Positions 23,438-34,036 of a DNA stretch of 64,000 nt are shown piece after piece. Position 1 is the first letter of the stretch; each line of letters opens with the position of its first letter. The position numbers and the translations under genes are program-made. The DNA comes from Kalaharituber pfeilii (Eukaryota; Ascomycota; Pezizomycetes; Pezizales; Pezizaceae), in the NCBI GenBank assembly GCA_015179045.1, contig WHUZ01000030.1:558001-622000 (forward strand), in the 5' to 3' direction. The notes under the pieces are model-generated. The model worked only from the letters and a program-made list of their open reading frames with translations, made no database searches and had not been told where the DNA came from.

Positions 23438-24719
23438 ACTCTCCCACGTGACCTTATCGTTAGTGGCAGGATGATGGGAACGGCTTGGCAATGACTGAAG
23501 CGGTGGCGCAGTAGGAAGCACCCGAAAAGGAAAGGAGCTTGCCGAGCAGGATAAGGGCCAGAACATGTACTCTACATACGTACTTAAGTAGCCGTTCAAA
23601 AGAACACCCTATGATAGAAAGATCATTCCTTAATTGCAACGCAACTGTCTCCTTAAAGGGCCACTGGTATTAAATGTACGAGTACTTTAGATACTGTATG
23701 TGACTGCAGAGCTGCGGATCTTGGCATGAGACTGCCAGTACCAGTATGAGACTATTGCTCTCCTCAATCCGGTCAACCCAATGAAACTCCCCAGTACAAG
23801 TACAAGTACAACGTCCGACGTCAAGGCCACGAAACGAGGTCGCATGCCCGCAGAAGCTGTACCAGCAGTGCCAGTGCCCCCATGTTAACATACCCCGCAT
23901 AATACCACAGAACAACCACGCCCAGAACAACCCCAGTCACCCACGCACACACTCAAGCTCACACGCAATTGAATACATCAAACAGCAAGTCACCTCGTCC
24001 TTTTCAGATGAGCCGACTTCCGGAAAACTCCAATTAATGCGAAATTGTAAAAAAAAAAAAAAGGCTGATGCTGCTGCCCCCTCTATACCGCCTCGGAAAA
24101 AGCATGCCGCAAATAACAAAATGGCAGACTTCTCAGTTGTTTCCAGGGACGCCACCAATTCAAATTTTTGCATCAGAAACCGCGTGACCGGAGGGCGCTG
24201 GAGAACTCCTCGAAGATGCTAAACAATGGCTAGGAAAAGCAGAAGGGCGAACAAAGCTGTTAAAACGGTTTTCTTTGGAGAGGCGAATTCTCCCCTGCCC
24301 CGGCAGCGTCGGGAATGGCGGATAAATATTTATTGGCATTCGAAGAGCACTTGTATGTAGAGGCGACTTGTCAATAATTTGGAACAACATCACTAAACCA
24401 TGAGATTAAGGAAAGACACGACGTGGAACTCTTGTTTTCAACAAACCCCACACCGATCTTGCACCACCGCCGATCAGGAGGTTCAATCTATGCCATCTTG
24501 CTCCTCCATCCTGAGCGAACCCCCCACCCCACCCCCCGGGGCATCTCTGATCGTCTTGCGTGCGGGAAGCCAACGCCGACGAGGGTAACCAGGATCACCA
24601 TTCACGTGAAGATTTACCGCTTTGATCACTGTAGCCGGGAAAGAATTACAATGGTCTATCATTTCATTTGTACATACCGTATCCATCCATTCATAAGTTG
24701 CTTCTACTTGCTTTGGCAA
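23438..24719. other. Intergenic, no gene recognised
   Basis: Unique-looking sequence with a short A-run at about 24049-24062 and no recognisable protein. It separates duplication copy 2 from a LINE ORF1 fragment. Confidence 0.5.
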
Positions 24720-25167
24720 GACTTCAGCCATTTCCCTCCTAGTCTCACTCTCTCCAGCTCAACTTGCTCCCCCAAGGATACTACGACCGAGCTGGTGAGT
24801 TTTCCCTCCTCGGTGAGAATGTCCTTCTTGCTCAGCCACCGAATCCCCACTGTCTGTGTCCCAGGCCCTTGTTTGCGGCCTCCAACTATCTTCGGACGTT
24901 CCCCAGGTTTTTCCTTAGGGCCACCCCGTGTACGACGATGCCATATCTTGTGGTGGTGGTGGTGGCAACGGGGGTGCTGGTTGCGGTGTCAGAGGGTGTT
25001 GGGGTTTTTGTTGGGTGAGAGGTGGTGCTGGAGGTGGTGTTCTTTCTCGTGTGTTGGGTGGTCGGAGGTGGGGGGGCCCGGCGGTTGGCGCCGTTTTGCG
25101 TCACCGTTTGGCTTCCTGTTCTGTGTGCTGGGCTGCTGGACAAAGGAATTATGATATTCCCAACCAA
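24720..25167 (-). pseudogene. LINE ORF1 (Gag-like) fragment
   Basis: On the minus strand the sequence encodes GIVVHGVALRKNLGNVRR followed, after a frameshift, by GIRWLSKKDILTEEGKLTSS and VELERVRLGGKW. It aligns with the ORF1 piece at 35537-35949 (GIVIHGIALRKDLGKVKK, GIRWLRKRNLLEEAGKTTSS). The part to the right (25167-24940) is Pro/Thr-rich and low complexity. No RT or 3' tail adjoins it. The fragment belongs to LINE-A or a close relative. Confidence 0.7.
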
Positions 25168-25671
25168 GCTGGGATATCTCAGACACAGATTTTGCCAATT
25201 TCAGTTAATGGTTGTAACACGGGGTTCGCGCTGCATAGCTACTTGAAAGTTACTTTGGAAGCCAAAATCCTACATCACTACCATTCACGACAGTTATCAA
25301 TGCAGAGGAATTCGAGCTTACTTCCGAGCTCACACAACCAGTACTAACAAGCTCTACTAGAGTCCTATGACTGATAGAACCTCCACTGGAATTTGTACAA
25401 ACACCAGAGGCCCTGGTAAACTACAGGAGCAGAATCTCTGGAAGCAATTATCGCCATGCAGATTTAGGAGCAGTCTCCTCAATCCATAGTTACATTACGT
25501 ATACAGAATCCAGAAAAGCAAAAAGAACGCCGACGAGAGGGGCAATGGCGTCTCTGCTGGACTGTTGCGATGCGGACTGTCCCAATGACTGTCCTGAAGG
25601 GCTCTCTATGCAGACTAGCTACTACATCAAGCGTTGCTAGTCCAGTGTAGGGGAGCTGAAAGAATTGGTGT
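25168..25671. other. Intergenic, no gene recognised
   Basis: No recognisable coding sequence or repeat was seen here. Confidence 0.4.
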
Positions 25672-26061
25672 TGCACCGGAATAGGCTAAGCCTTGTGATA
25701 CCGGGTTGTCGATCCGGCATAAAGAACGGATCTTTCTATGGCTTCTTTGTTTATTGTTCCTTGATTGTTCTTCTTTCATTGTTCTTTGATTATCCGGACT
25801 TCTTTCATTATTAGAATTCTTTGACATAGAATCTTTCTTTCCTTTGTGATTCGAGTTCTTACTCTCTTTGCTTTCTTTGTTAACATGTAGATTTAAAGTA
25901 GCATGTTTGTTCTGTAATTAAGGAAGGCAAGCAATCCTTTCGGCATTTCTTGCAATACTACACTTTGCACCCATGGTTCGCATTCGCTATTCAACATGTG
26001 AAGACAAGCCTTGTGTGTGTATTGCGCCAGTTCTCAACTTTCCGGTCACTCTGAGGATAGT
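25672..26061 (-). repeat. Third, inverted partial copy of the duplicated segment
   Basis: The reverse complement matches about 610-1000 of duplication copy 1 and 19460-19840 of copy 2 (including the Asn/Ser/Lys-rich frame with KNSNNERSP). It is joined directly at about 26062 to a receptor-gene relic that is also inverted relative to the main locus. Confidence 0.85.
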
Positions 26062-26063
26062 TT

Positions 26064-26361
26064 AAGAACCTGGTTCTCAATACCCAGAGCATAATCAGGC
26101 TACCCTGGCAGTCCGATCAAGCCTCACTAGCGCTACGATCACGACCGCTTTAACTGGGCAGTTCAGAATTCGCATGAATACTTGAGCACCACTGGAGAAC
26201 ATGAAACGACTCTCATGGCTGCTGCAACTGGTGGCCACTTAACGGCGGTTGAACACATCTTACAAGCTGGTGCAAAGCTTGACCTTACCCACAGCCCAAA
26301 GTGTCTGCACATTCACAGAATGGGTATGCAGAGGTTGTAAAGCCGCTGCTGGCATCCTCGA
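26064..26361 (+). pseudogene. Receptor (NLR) gene relic, part 1
   Basis: The plus strand matches the receptor gene's coding strand in three blocks: about 15085-14968, then 14755-14650, then 14045-14015, with deletions between. Recognisable peptides include STTGEHETTLMAAATGGH and QNGYAEVVK-type ankyrin sequence. Small indels break the frame. It ends where a truncated LINE-A copy is inserted in an ankyrin-coding stretch. Confidence 0.85.
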
Positions 26362-27485
26362 TCGCCGGTGGTGTGGGGAGCGGGAAGAGACAACAGCACA
26401 CTTTCTGGAGGAGCGCAATACGTGGAAGAGATTTTGGTCGGGGGGGGACAGAAGACATCATGAAGCTTAAGTTGTAAAGCAGCTGCTGGCATCCTCGAAT
26501 GCCGGTGGTGTGGAGAGCGGGAAGAGACAACAGCACACTTTCTGGAGGAGCGCAATACGTGGAAGAGATTTTGGTCGGGGGGGAGAGAAGACATCATGAA
26601 GCTTGGGTTGTAAAGCCGCTGCTGGCATCCTCGAATGCCGGTGGTGTGGAGAGCGGGAAGAGACAACAGCACACTTGCTGGAGGAGTGCAATACGTGGAA
26701 GAGATTTTGGCCGGGGGGTAGAGTTTTTTTTTTTTTTTTTTTTAATCACGTAACCCCGCTTGCAGCACCAAGCCATGGCAGGGTCCCTGGGCAAGCCCTC
26801 AAAGCCCGGAGACCGGCTTAACAAAGAAATTTCTATCTACTTCTAAAACCTGATTCCAGAAACTTCCGGACGGTTCTTCCGGTTTCTGCATCAGGGAGGC
26901 TCCCCTATATGTCTCCACCTCTACCCCCTCCCCTCTTCTCTACCTCTTCGCATCCCGGCAAGCAAACTTCCCCGACGGCAAATCGCGCGCTTCTAAAACT
27001 CCACCTCTCCCCCCTCCGGGGGGTAGAGAAGACATCATGGCATCACCGAAAGGCACTGACAAAGACAAGGACCCACTGTTGACTTTCTGGGGACGGTTTG
27101 ACGGCGATAGTTAGTGACGGAGCTTAAGTTGTAAAGCCGTTGCTAGCGTTCTCGAACACCAGTGGTGTGGGGAGCGGGAAGAGACAACAGCAGAGAAGTG
27201 CAACGCGTGGAAGAGATTTTGGCCGGGGGAAGAGAAGACATCATGACACCACTGAAAGGCACTGACAAAGACAAGGACCTACTGTTGACTTTATTCGGAC
27301 GGTTTGACGGCGATAGTTAGTCACGGGGTTTGATTTCTCTTAACTTCTGTATCATTTCTCGCGAGTGATTTACATGTGAACTAGTTTATTGTCTTTCATT
27401 TATCTCTTAGGTAATCTAACCCCGCCATAGCCCACAGGGCGGCATGCGAGTACTGATATTAAAAAAAAAAAAAAAAAAAAAAAAA
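26334..27485 (+). mobile_element. Truncated LINE-A copy with four tandem receptor/zinc-knuckle modules
   Basis: The 3' end of LINE-A ORF2 (CRWCGEREETTAHLLEEC, WKRFWPGG) is followed by a short 3' region and the LINE-A tail with poly(A) at 27426-27485. It interrupts the receptor relic: CATCCTCGA before and ATCCTTGAAC after match one site of the intact gene and look like a target duplication. The junction unit (receptor GTTGTAAAGCCGCTGCTGG plus zinc-knuckle sequence) occurs four times, starting near 26334, 26470, 26606 and 27127. The third unit is split by a LINE-B insertion. Confidence 0.8.
26725..27014 (-). mobile_element. LINE-B 3' insertion (~290 bp)
   Basis: Poly(T), then the reverse complement of the LINE-B tail and about 200 bp of upstream 3' region. 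A 13 bp target duplication CCGGGGGGTAGAG lies at about 26712-26724 and 27015-27027. It splits the third tandem module. Confidence 0.88.
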
Positions 27486-27767
27486 TCCTTGAACGATTTC
27501 CCGTACTCGTAAATGTTTAAAAGGATTCCAGGAGAACTTCTGTGGGAGGCGCTGCATGCAGCTGCTGGAGCCCGTCATTCCAAGGTAGTAGGGCAGCTTT
27601 TACTGTAAGAGCCAAAGCGGATGTCAACTCAGTCAACATGGATAGACAGACGGCTCTTCACCTTACGGCAGCGAGAGGCCATGCGGATATTGTAAAACAG
27701 CTTCTGGGAGCAGGGGCGACCGTCAATTTAGCTTCTAAGGATGGGAATACAGCACTTTATATGGTCT

Positions 27768-27770
<3 letters not shown>
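27486..27770 (+). pseudogene. Receptor (NLR) gene relic, part 2
   Basis: Continues the receptor relic after the LINE-A poly(A). It matches the coding strand of about 14000-13725 (ELLWEALHAAAGARHSKVV, then RQTALHLTAARGHADIVKQ). A deletion and stop codon fall near 27605. It breaks off at the poly(T) of another LINE-A tail. Confidence 0.88.
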
Positions 27771-27808
<38 letters not shown>

Positions 27809-27853
27809 ATTACTCGCGTGCTGCCCTATAGGCTACATATGGCGAGGTTTAAG
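27771..27853 (-). mobile_element. LINE-A 3' tail insertion
   Basis: A T-run of about 33 is followed by the reverse complement of a LINE-A tail (minus strand CTCGCC, GCCTATAGGGC, GCGAG). No clear target duplication was found, which fits later rearrangement at the junction of the receptor relic and the decayed MITE. Confidence 0.75.
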
Positions 27854-28077
27854 TATATAAGGTGTAGCACATGTATTATATACAAGCACGCCGAATTACT
27901 ATGATACTAACCTCAACACCATGGAGACTGATAGTTATGTGACTCAAAAAAAAAAAAAAAAGAAAAAAAAAAAATACCAATATTGTACTAAAACACGTAC
28001 TAGTGTACCTGAAGATCTACAAAGACCATACTAGCATACGTTTGTATTTTACCTCTTAAGTAAGTTAATATAGTACT
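27854..28077. mobile_element. Decayed relative of the 7548-7833 MITE
   Basis: GCCGAATTACTATGATACTA and ACCTCAACACCATGGAGA match the interior of the MITE at 7548-7833. The right part matches its right inverted repeat with many C/G to T/A changes, ending AAGTTAATATAGTA. A mixed A-run (27945-27974) interrupts it. Confidence 0.7.
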
Positions 28078-28416
28078 TATAGTATTCTCGTACTCAGACT
28101 CTCTTAGCATGCTTAAATAATTCGCAAAAGGAAGAGAGTCTAGTGCCAAATATCTCTAAACTAGGAGGCTTTCTAGTCTCATAACCAGACACTGACTAAG
28201 TAGAGTTTCAGAATAATAGTTGGACTCCAGCTTGTTATTATTTGTCCCCGACGGTGCCTGGCTATCGCACATTTTCCGGGACTATACGCAGTACAAGACT
28301 TTACATAGGAAACGGGGTTGCCCCCTCTAGGAAAGAAAAACAAAAAACCAAAAGCAAAGAAAGAAAGAAGAAAATGAGTTCCCCCAGCAATCCTCCCATC
28401 GCCTCCTTCCACCCTC
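28078..28416. other. Intergenic, no gene recognised
   Basis: Low-coding sequence with an A/G-rich stretch at 28330-28375. No feature assigned. Confidence 0.4.
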
Positions 28417-28692
28417 CTACCCTTGGCCCCGCTTCCCAAAGTTAGCAGGCCGAATCCGCTCTGCTACCCTCATGCAGAAATTCTGCGTCCTAGACCACTC
28501 CTCCTTCCCGAACCAGACATCAAAACCCGTGGGTACCACCCGCCCATTCCTGCGCGTCCCATAGAGGCCCTCCTCTAGCCTCTCCCTCTTGAGCTTCCGG
28601 CATTTCCGCATGATATGGTCTCTCATTGCCGGCTTGTCTTTCCCACAGAGAGTGCTAGGGGTGTCTGGGAGATCTTGGCCCAGTTGTACCAT
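28417..28692 (-). pseudogene. LINE ORF2 C-terminal fragment
   Basis: The minus strand encodes TLCGKDKPAMRDHIMRKC and then about 55 residues to a stop. The spacing of Cys, His and Cys fits the zinc-knuckle end of fungal LINE ORF2 proteins, with the first Cys apparently lost. No poly(A) tail follows. It does not closely match LINE-A or LINE-B here. Confidence 0.5.
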
Positions 28693-29118
28693 ACTAATTC
28701 TGATAGCTTATTATTAATAGTACCAAGAGGATACTAGAGTACCTTGTACATTGGGTGAGGTACATATGGACCCGAGGAAGCAATATGGGAAAGCCTAAGT
28801 GAACTACTAATGGACGATGGGTCACTGGTGGAAGTACTTAAAGAATTTCATGAACAATACCCTGACAAGGAAAGACAAGTAGAGTCAGGACAGCAAGGAA
28901 GAAAGAGGAAAAGAAGTTAAGAATGCAGTCAATTTACTGACCTAGGGTATAGATATATCTGTCATAAAGGTACGGCATGGACCTAACCTACGAACTTAAG
29001 TTCGTAAAGTGTTAACACTTATTCTAGATACAAGCCAAGGTGTCAAGTGAAAAAGTGTTCAAGGGGTCAAGACTCTACTAAGATAGTAGTATGTCTTATG
29101 ATAAATAGGTAAAGCTTA
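28693..29118. other. Intergenic, AT-rich, no gene recognised
   Basis: Possibly decayed transposon DNA; short coding-like pieces are broken by many stops. Confidence 0.4.
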
Positions 29119-29428
29119 GTGAGCGGCACGAGCCGAGCCAGCTCGAGCTCAAATGAGCCAAGATCATGCTTGTGTTTTTCTTGACAGCTCGCTAAAATGC
29201 TTAGCCAGTGCAAGGTTTCATAAACTGTAAATACCTGATATAGTAATAATTAGAGACTTGGAGCTCATTCTGACCTACCAACAACTTCGAAATGCACAAT
29301 TTAGCTGATAGTAGTGAGAAAGATGAAAATTTAGCTTAGTTTAGTTTAGTTTGTCAATATTATGTATATAATCAATCCAGGCTCGAGCTCACCCTCCAGC
29401 TCGGCTCGAGCTAGCTCGTGCCGCTCAC
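29119..29428. mobile_element. MITE, 310 bp, TA-flanked
   Basis: Terminal inverted repeats GTGAGCGGCACGAGC / GCTCGTGCCGCTCAC are flanked by TA (29117-29118 and 29429-29430). The first ~45 bp on each side are rich in GAGCTCGAGCC motifs. The interior is AT-rich with a TTTAG repeat and non-coding. Confidence 0.85.
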
Positions 29429-30469
29429 TAGTACTAAAGCTCTTACCAAAATACCTTCAAATGTCAAAAGACTAATTAGAGGCATAACCTATAGTCAGGA
29501 CATTATGGAATGTTACTTGGAGTACGATCACGGCCAATCAATTGCTAAGGTCAAGATAAGAAATCTACCGACACTAAGCTATACAGGTTATATTCTTTTA
29601 AGAAATTAAAGGATAATAGCTAATAGGCACTTGGGACGTATGCGCTAAGAAGGGAGTACTGTTACAGGTATAAGAATTCTCATGCTATAACATTGTCTTA
29701 TTAAGTATCGTCAAAAGGTACTACTAACTATAAGACCTACGAGTTAAGTGTTTCGCTAACCCGAGACTAGTTAGGCTAGTGGTAGTAGAGCTTTCTTGGT
29801 TAAAGAGTAAGCAGCTATCAAGATTAGCAATCTGGGTTACTAACTCTACCGATAGTTCCTATTGTACTAATTTCTTATCGTACGATAACCTTTTCTTATC
29901 TTTTCTTTAGTATCAGTCTTTGCATAGCAATTGGAGTTAGGATAGTATTTTTAGATAAAGAGCTTGTATTAGTAGTTTCAAGTTCTCATATATATTTATT
30001 GTAAGGGTTGGTCGATAATAAGGCTCTCACTTGGCATTTTTCAGAGTCTGGCTTGATCTCCACAATCCTTTCAAACTGAAGTCATTAACAGTATCGAAGA
30101 ATCATATTTTGTATAAATAGAAGCCTGACCCACCAGAGTTAGAAGGGCAAGGACCTGGAACTCGACTCTAACAAATATAAAGCTTTATTACTACCTTAAC
30201 TATTTTTATCTTGTTATGGCTAAGGTGAGAATTACGTGACCCGCGGAACACTTACCCTGAATACCAATGCTGCTTGAGCGGACTGATCACTTGGAATTCA
30301 TTTTTCGCCCGAATAGGGAAGTGCTAAGGAAGTGTGTGTCGTCGATTAATGGTATGATCTCCGGATCACCCATGCACCCTGCATGCACTCGGCTTATTAA
30401 AGCTAATATGCGCACATGCACTAGTAGTACATATCATTATATTGCGTCTGTACTATTATTGCATGTTTC
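29429..30469. other. Intergenic, AT-rich, no gene recognised
   Basis: Decayed sequence with no recognisable protein. A TGTTACAGG at about 29652 could be an LTR start but no partner end was found. Confidence 0.4.
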
Positions 30470-30969
30470 TGTTACGTTGACCTATTACTACATGTATTGG
30501 CATTGATAAGGAATTGCCACGTCGCCAGTTATTCATTTGTTGACTAGTCATGTATGACTGCGCCGAAGTCTATATAAGCGCCGGCTGGTGATAGCATACA
30601 GTAGTTAGAGGAATCAAGACACTAGCGGTGTTCTAAGTTCTCTATAACTCTGAACCTATCGTTCCCTCACTACACCCGTGAACCGCTCCGCTCCGCTGCG
30701 CGCCCCATGCCGAGCAGCTGCCCTTTCGGCCCGCCGTATATACGCCTCCGTAGCCATTTCGGCCCGCAGCCTACACACCTCCGTAGCCCTTTCGGCCCGC
30801 CGTATATATACCTTCCGGCCCGCCATATGCACCCCTTAGCCGTAACACCTGGCCTCCGGGCCCAGCGTAGCCGAGCCCCTCACGCCCGTAACATATCTTT
30901 TGTGACTTATATTTTTCGTGAAATTATTTAGTTACTAGTAAACGGCTTACTCCTACGTACCCCGTAACA
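30470..30969 (+). mobile_element. Candidate solo LTR (500 bp)
   Basis: It starts TGTTACG and ends CGTAACA, the inverted termini expected of an LTR, and has a TATA-like TCTATATAAG at about 30570. The 5 bp flanks (GTTTC / GATAA) do not match, so a target duplication is not supported. Inside, a ~35 bp GC-rich unit (CCCTTTCGGCCCGCCGTATA) repeats about three times at 30715-30835. Confidence 0.4.
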
Positions 30970-31019
30970 GATAAGGCTCGAACTACTTAGAGGCTGTGTC
31001 TCATAGGAAGGAGGAGGTA

Positions 31020-31355
31020 TAGTTAATTTTGGTATGGTTGTCCTTGGAATGACAGGGTTGTTGGTGAATTGGATGGATAGCTGGTTGAACCATCCCCTAA
31101 GCTTCTCTCATTCACCAGAGTAGGTTTCTGGCTCCTTGATTTTGATGCTGGATTTCCCTTTGATGCTGTCCAGCAGCTGCTTGAACTGGGTTTCTGTGAA
31201 GGTGATGGCGGACATGGTAGGCCGGGGAGTAGAGGTTCTTGATGGAGGAGGATTGGGGGTAGCTGTTTGTTGTGGGGGGAAGTCGGTGTTAGATTCGGAA
31301 GCGGAGCTTCCAAAGTTGATTTCCGGCTTGGGTTCCCTTGGTTCTTCCAGTTCAT
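31020..31355 (-). pseudogene. Ty3/gypsy Gag N-terminal fragment
   Basis: On the minus strand one frame gives a Pro/Thr-rich leader followed by MSAITFTETQFKQLLDSIKG and KIKEPETYSGE, the typical start of fungal gypsy Gag proteins. A stop follows directly after SGE. It is not linked in orientation to the candidate LTR on its left. Confidence 0.5.
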
Positions 31356-31559
31356 CAGGAACGGAAAATTTTTGCGTCCTGTGCGTCAGACGACACTAGC
31401 GCATCTGACGCAGACTTGCCACCTGGGGTGCGCAGCCCTCTGACTGCTATGCCTGGGTACCGCATTGCTGCTCTCAATACCCGGAAGCTAGAGTTAAAAT
31501 GTGGTGTCTAGATGCAGACCTTTGCTGTCCACTTCCAGACACATATCTGGCTTTCCATT

Positions 31560-31890
31560 GTCAGGACGCAATTGAGATAAATTTGCAATGCTGTACAGTC
31601 AGGACGCAGTTGTAGAACTGTACTGTCAGGACGCCATTTTTTTTCTTCTTTTTATTTCACGTGACCCCGCTTGTAGCTGTTCGCCATGGCAGGGCCCCTG
31701 GGTCTAAACCCTCAGAGCCCGGAGGCAGGCTTAGTCAGGACGCCATAGTATTGCTGTACTGTATCAGGAGGCAATTGCACAGCTGTACGGTCAGGACGCA
31801 ATTGCACAGCTGTACAGTCAGGACGCAATTGCATAGCTGTACGGTCAGGATGCAATTGTAATCCTGTATAGTTGGGAGGCAGTGCCTTCT
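31560..31890. repeat. 27 bp minisatellite
   Basis: Units of the type CTGTACGGTCAGGACGCAAT plus TGCACAG are repeated about nine times with variation. A LINE-B tail is inserted in one unit (31638-31733). Confidence 0.9.
31638..31733 (-). mobile_element. LINE-B 3' tail insertion (96 bp)
   Basis: Poly(T), then the reverse complement of the LINE-B tail through GCCTGCCTCCGGGCT. The target duplication GTCAGGACGCCAT lies at 31625-31637 and 31734-31746. Because the target is a tandem repeat unit, the duplication alone is weaker evidence, but this exact variant is found only at the two edges. Confidence 0.88.
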
Positions 31891-32165
31891 ATATGTCTAC
31901 ATCCGCATCCAATGTATCCACTCATCAAAATAGTATATTCATTCTATATACATGCTAAAGTATCAGGCTTCTACACTGAAGGGCCTGCTATGGTACGTCG
32001 ATGCTGTCATGCATCCTACGCGTAGGCTGCCATAGTACGTGAATACTGCCATGCTGCGTGAATCCTGCCATGCTGCGTGAATGCTGCCGTGCTGCGCGAA
32101 TGCTGCTGCACTGCGTTGAATGCTGCCATGCTGCGTAAATGCTGCCACATGCGAGAGGTTAGCCT

Positions 32166-32231
32166 CTCGCCATAGCCCATAGGGCGGCACGCGAGTAATG
32201 AAATAAAAAAAAAAAAAAAAAAAAAAAAAGA
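32166..32231 (+). mobile_element. LINE-A 3' tail insertion (66 bp)
   Basis: CTCGCC, GCCCATAGGGC, GCGAG and TAATGAAAT followed by poly(A). The perfect 13 bp target duplication GAGAGGTTAGCCT lies at 32153-32165 and 32232-32244. Confidence 0.92.
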
Positions 32232-32349
32232 GAGAGGTTAGCCTTGCCACGACGCGATGAGTACGATACCACAACTCACATTGCTGTCATGCTGCGTGAA
32301 TGTTGCCATGGTAAGTGTATACTGCCATGCTGCGCGAATGCTGCTGTAC

Positions 32350-32373
32350 AAAAAAAAAAAAAAAAAAAAAAAA
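32350..32373 (+). mobile_element. Poly(A)-only insertion with target duplication
   Basis: Twenty-four A residues are flanked by a perfect 14 bp direct repeat GAATGCTGCTGTAC (32336-32349 and 32374-32387). No LINE-derived base other than A is present. The structure matches the other LINE insertions here with the body reduced to zero. Confidence 0.7.
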
Positions 32374-32473
32374 GAATGCTGCTGTACTGCGCAAGTGCTG
32401 CTATACTGCGTGAATGCTGCCGTGCTGCGTGAATGCTGCCATACTGCGTGAATGCTGCCGTATTTGAGAAGTT

Positions 32474-32917
32474 AGAATTACCACAGGCACGATAGGTATG
32501 ATGCTAGGACTCACCTTGCTGCCGCGCTGTTATGGTACTCATGTGCTGCCATGCTGTTCAGCATCGAGCTGTTTACCTGCCATCCATGAGAAGTTAGCAC
32601 TCAGCAGCGGCGCGTGAGCAAATGGACTCAGATACACTCACCTGCTGAACCCCTTTTTTGCTTTGGACAGCGATTTCTGTTATTCATTGCTGTTAGCCAT
32701 GAAAAGAGATGAAAGGCTACTTGCTTACCTGTCATCCAGTCATTTCGGTGTCAAGTAGTTTGCTGTTTTGCAATACCTCTGTTGTAGCGGTAGGTGTTTT
32801 CATGAGCAGGAGACAGAAAGAGGGAGAGGATAACAGTGATACTAGAGGAGTCCCTCTGATTCCTCCTCAGTGTCAACCTGCTACTGCACGCAGGTAGAGC
32901 GAGTACTACCAGAAGGC
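32474..32917. other. Intergenic, no gene recognised
   Basis: No recognisable coding sequence. It ends at the LINE-B tail insertion. Confidence 0.4.
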
Positions 32918-32952
32918 ACCCTGCCATGGCTTGGCGCTGTAAGCGGGGTTAT

Positions 32953-32984
<32 letters not shown>
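32918..32984 (+). mobile_element. LINE-B 3' tail insertion (67 bp)
   Basis: ACCCTGCCATGGC, AGCGGGGTTATGTGATTT and poly(A). The perfect 14 bp target duplication TACTACCAGAAGGC lies at 32904-32917 and 32985-32998. Confidence 0.92.
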
Positions 32985-33252
32985 TACTACCAGAAGGCTC
33001 GGTTGGAGTTACTTTTACCAGCACCACGGTCTGTGCACCATCCCAAGTAGTACTCGCTATCAGCATAAAGTTTCCCTCAACTGCATGGTTGCAAGGACCG
33101 TGCAAGGGTCCGTCCGGCTGCAGAAAATCCTTTCTCCACAGACCGCTCCAACAGTCGTGCTTCTGCGACTGGTATGATAGCGAACACGGCCACTCACATG
33201 TGAGTGCATGTATTGTAGAGTGGGAAATTACTTGTTATAGTAATCTATCTCA
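32985..33252. other. Short intergenic stretch
   Basis: No recognised gene. A minus-strand open frame (33105-32990) is the unoccupied continuation of the LINE-B target. Confidence 0.35.
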
Positions 33253-34036
33253 CTTTTTATTTTTTTTTTTTTTATATCAATACTCGCGTGCCGCCCTATG
33301 GGCTATGGCGAGGTCTAGTTACATCAAAACAAAGTACAAGTACGGAACAATAGAAGTAAATCCCCCGGGGCTAACCCCTCGCCCATTCCAAAATTCCTAT
33401 CACTCCCCGAAGGCCCTCCCCTTCATCTTGGCCACCCAAGGGTCTGCACAATCCATCCTCACCTCTTGGGCATCTCTGCTTCCAGACTCTACATTGAGAC
33501 AATATGTGAAGGGTCGTTTCTTCAGCCTCGCCGCACCACCGGCATTCCGGGCTGTCAGCTGTGCCGACCTTGAATTTCCAGCGCCGGAGGCCCTTGCCTC
33601 CAAGGATGCCAGCTAGCGTTGCGACCCTATTGCCTAGTCTGCGTAGTGGCCTATATGACATATGCAGTCTGTTTCTTTCGGCCGCTCTCCTTGCTTTGGC
33701 CTCTTGTTTCATCCCGTCCTCCGTGACAATCTCGTTTTGATATGGCAGCTGTGTACCAACCTTGGCTGCTCGATCTGCTTCGGTGTTACCTGGGATTCCT
33801 TTATGACCTTTGACCCACATTACCGCTATGTCAAGGTCGCCCCTTTCGTTTCTCCGGTCCCAAGCCTCCCTTACTCGCTGTGCTAGCCCTTTCTGTGTTG
33901 GTTCCCCTTCGGCGATCCTTTGTAGCTTGGTTATTGCAGTCTGGGAGTCTGTGATGATCAGTAGTTCAGTGAATCGGCTTGTGAGGGCATCCTCCATGGC
34001 AATCAATTCCGCGTCATTTACTGTACTGAGAGCTCC

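Larger units (their letters stand above)
31990..32470. repeat. 18-20 bp minisatellite (ATGCTGCCATGCTGCGTGA)
   Basis: More than twenty variable units of ATGCTGCCATGCTGCGTGA. The array is interrupted by a LINE-A tail (32166-32231) and a pure poly(A) insertion (32350-32373). Confidence 0.9.

Noticed and set aside
27945..27974. A second poly(A)-only insertion
   Set aside because: The A-run lies inside the decayed MITE but no direct repeat flanks it, so slippage or decay cannot be excluded.
30470..31355. Candidate LTR and Gag fragment as one element
   Set aside because: The LTR's TATA-like signal points right but the Gag fragment reads left, and the LTR flanks are not duplicated.
31560..32470. 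Minisatellites as a CRISPR array or regulatory binding array
   Set aside because: The units are direct tandem repeats without unique spacers; no link to a gene is visible.
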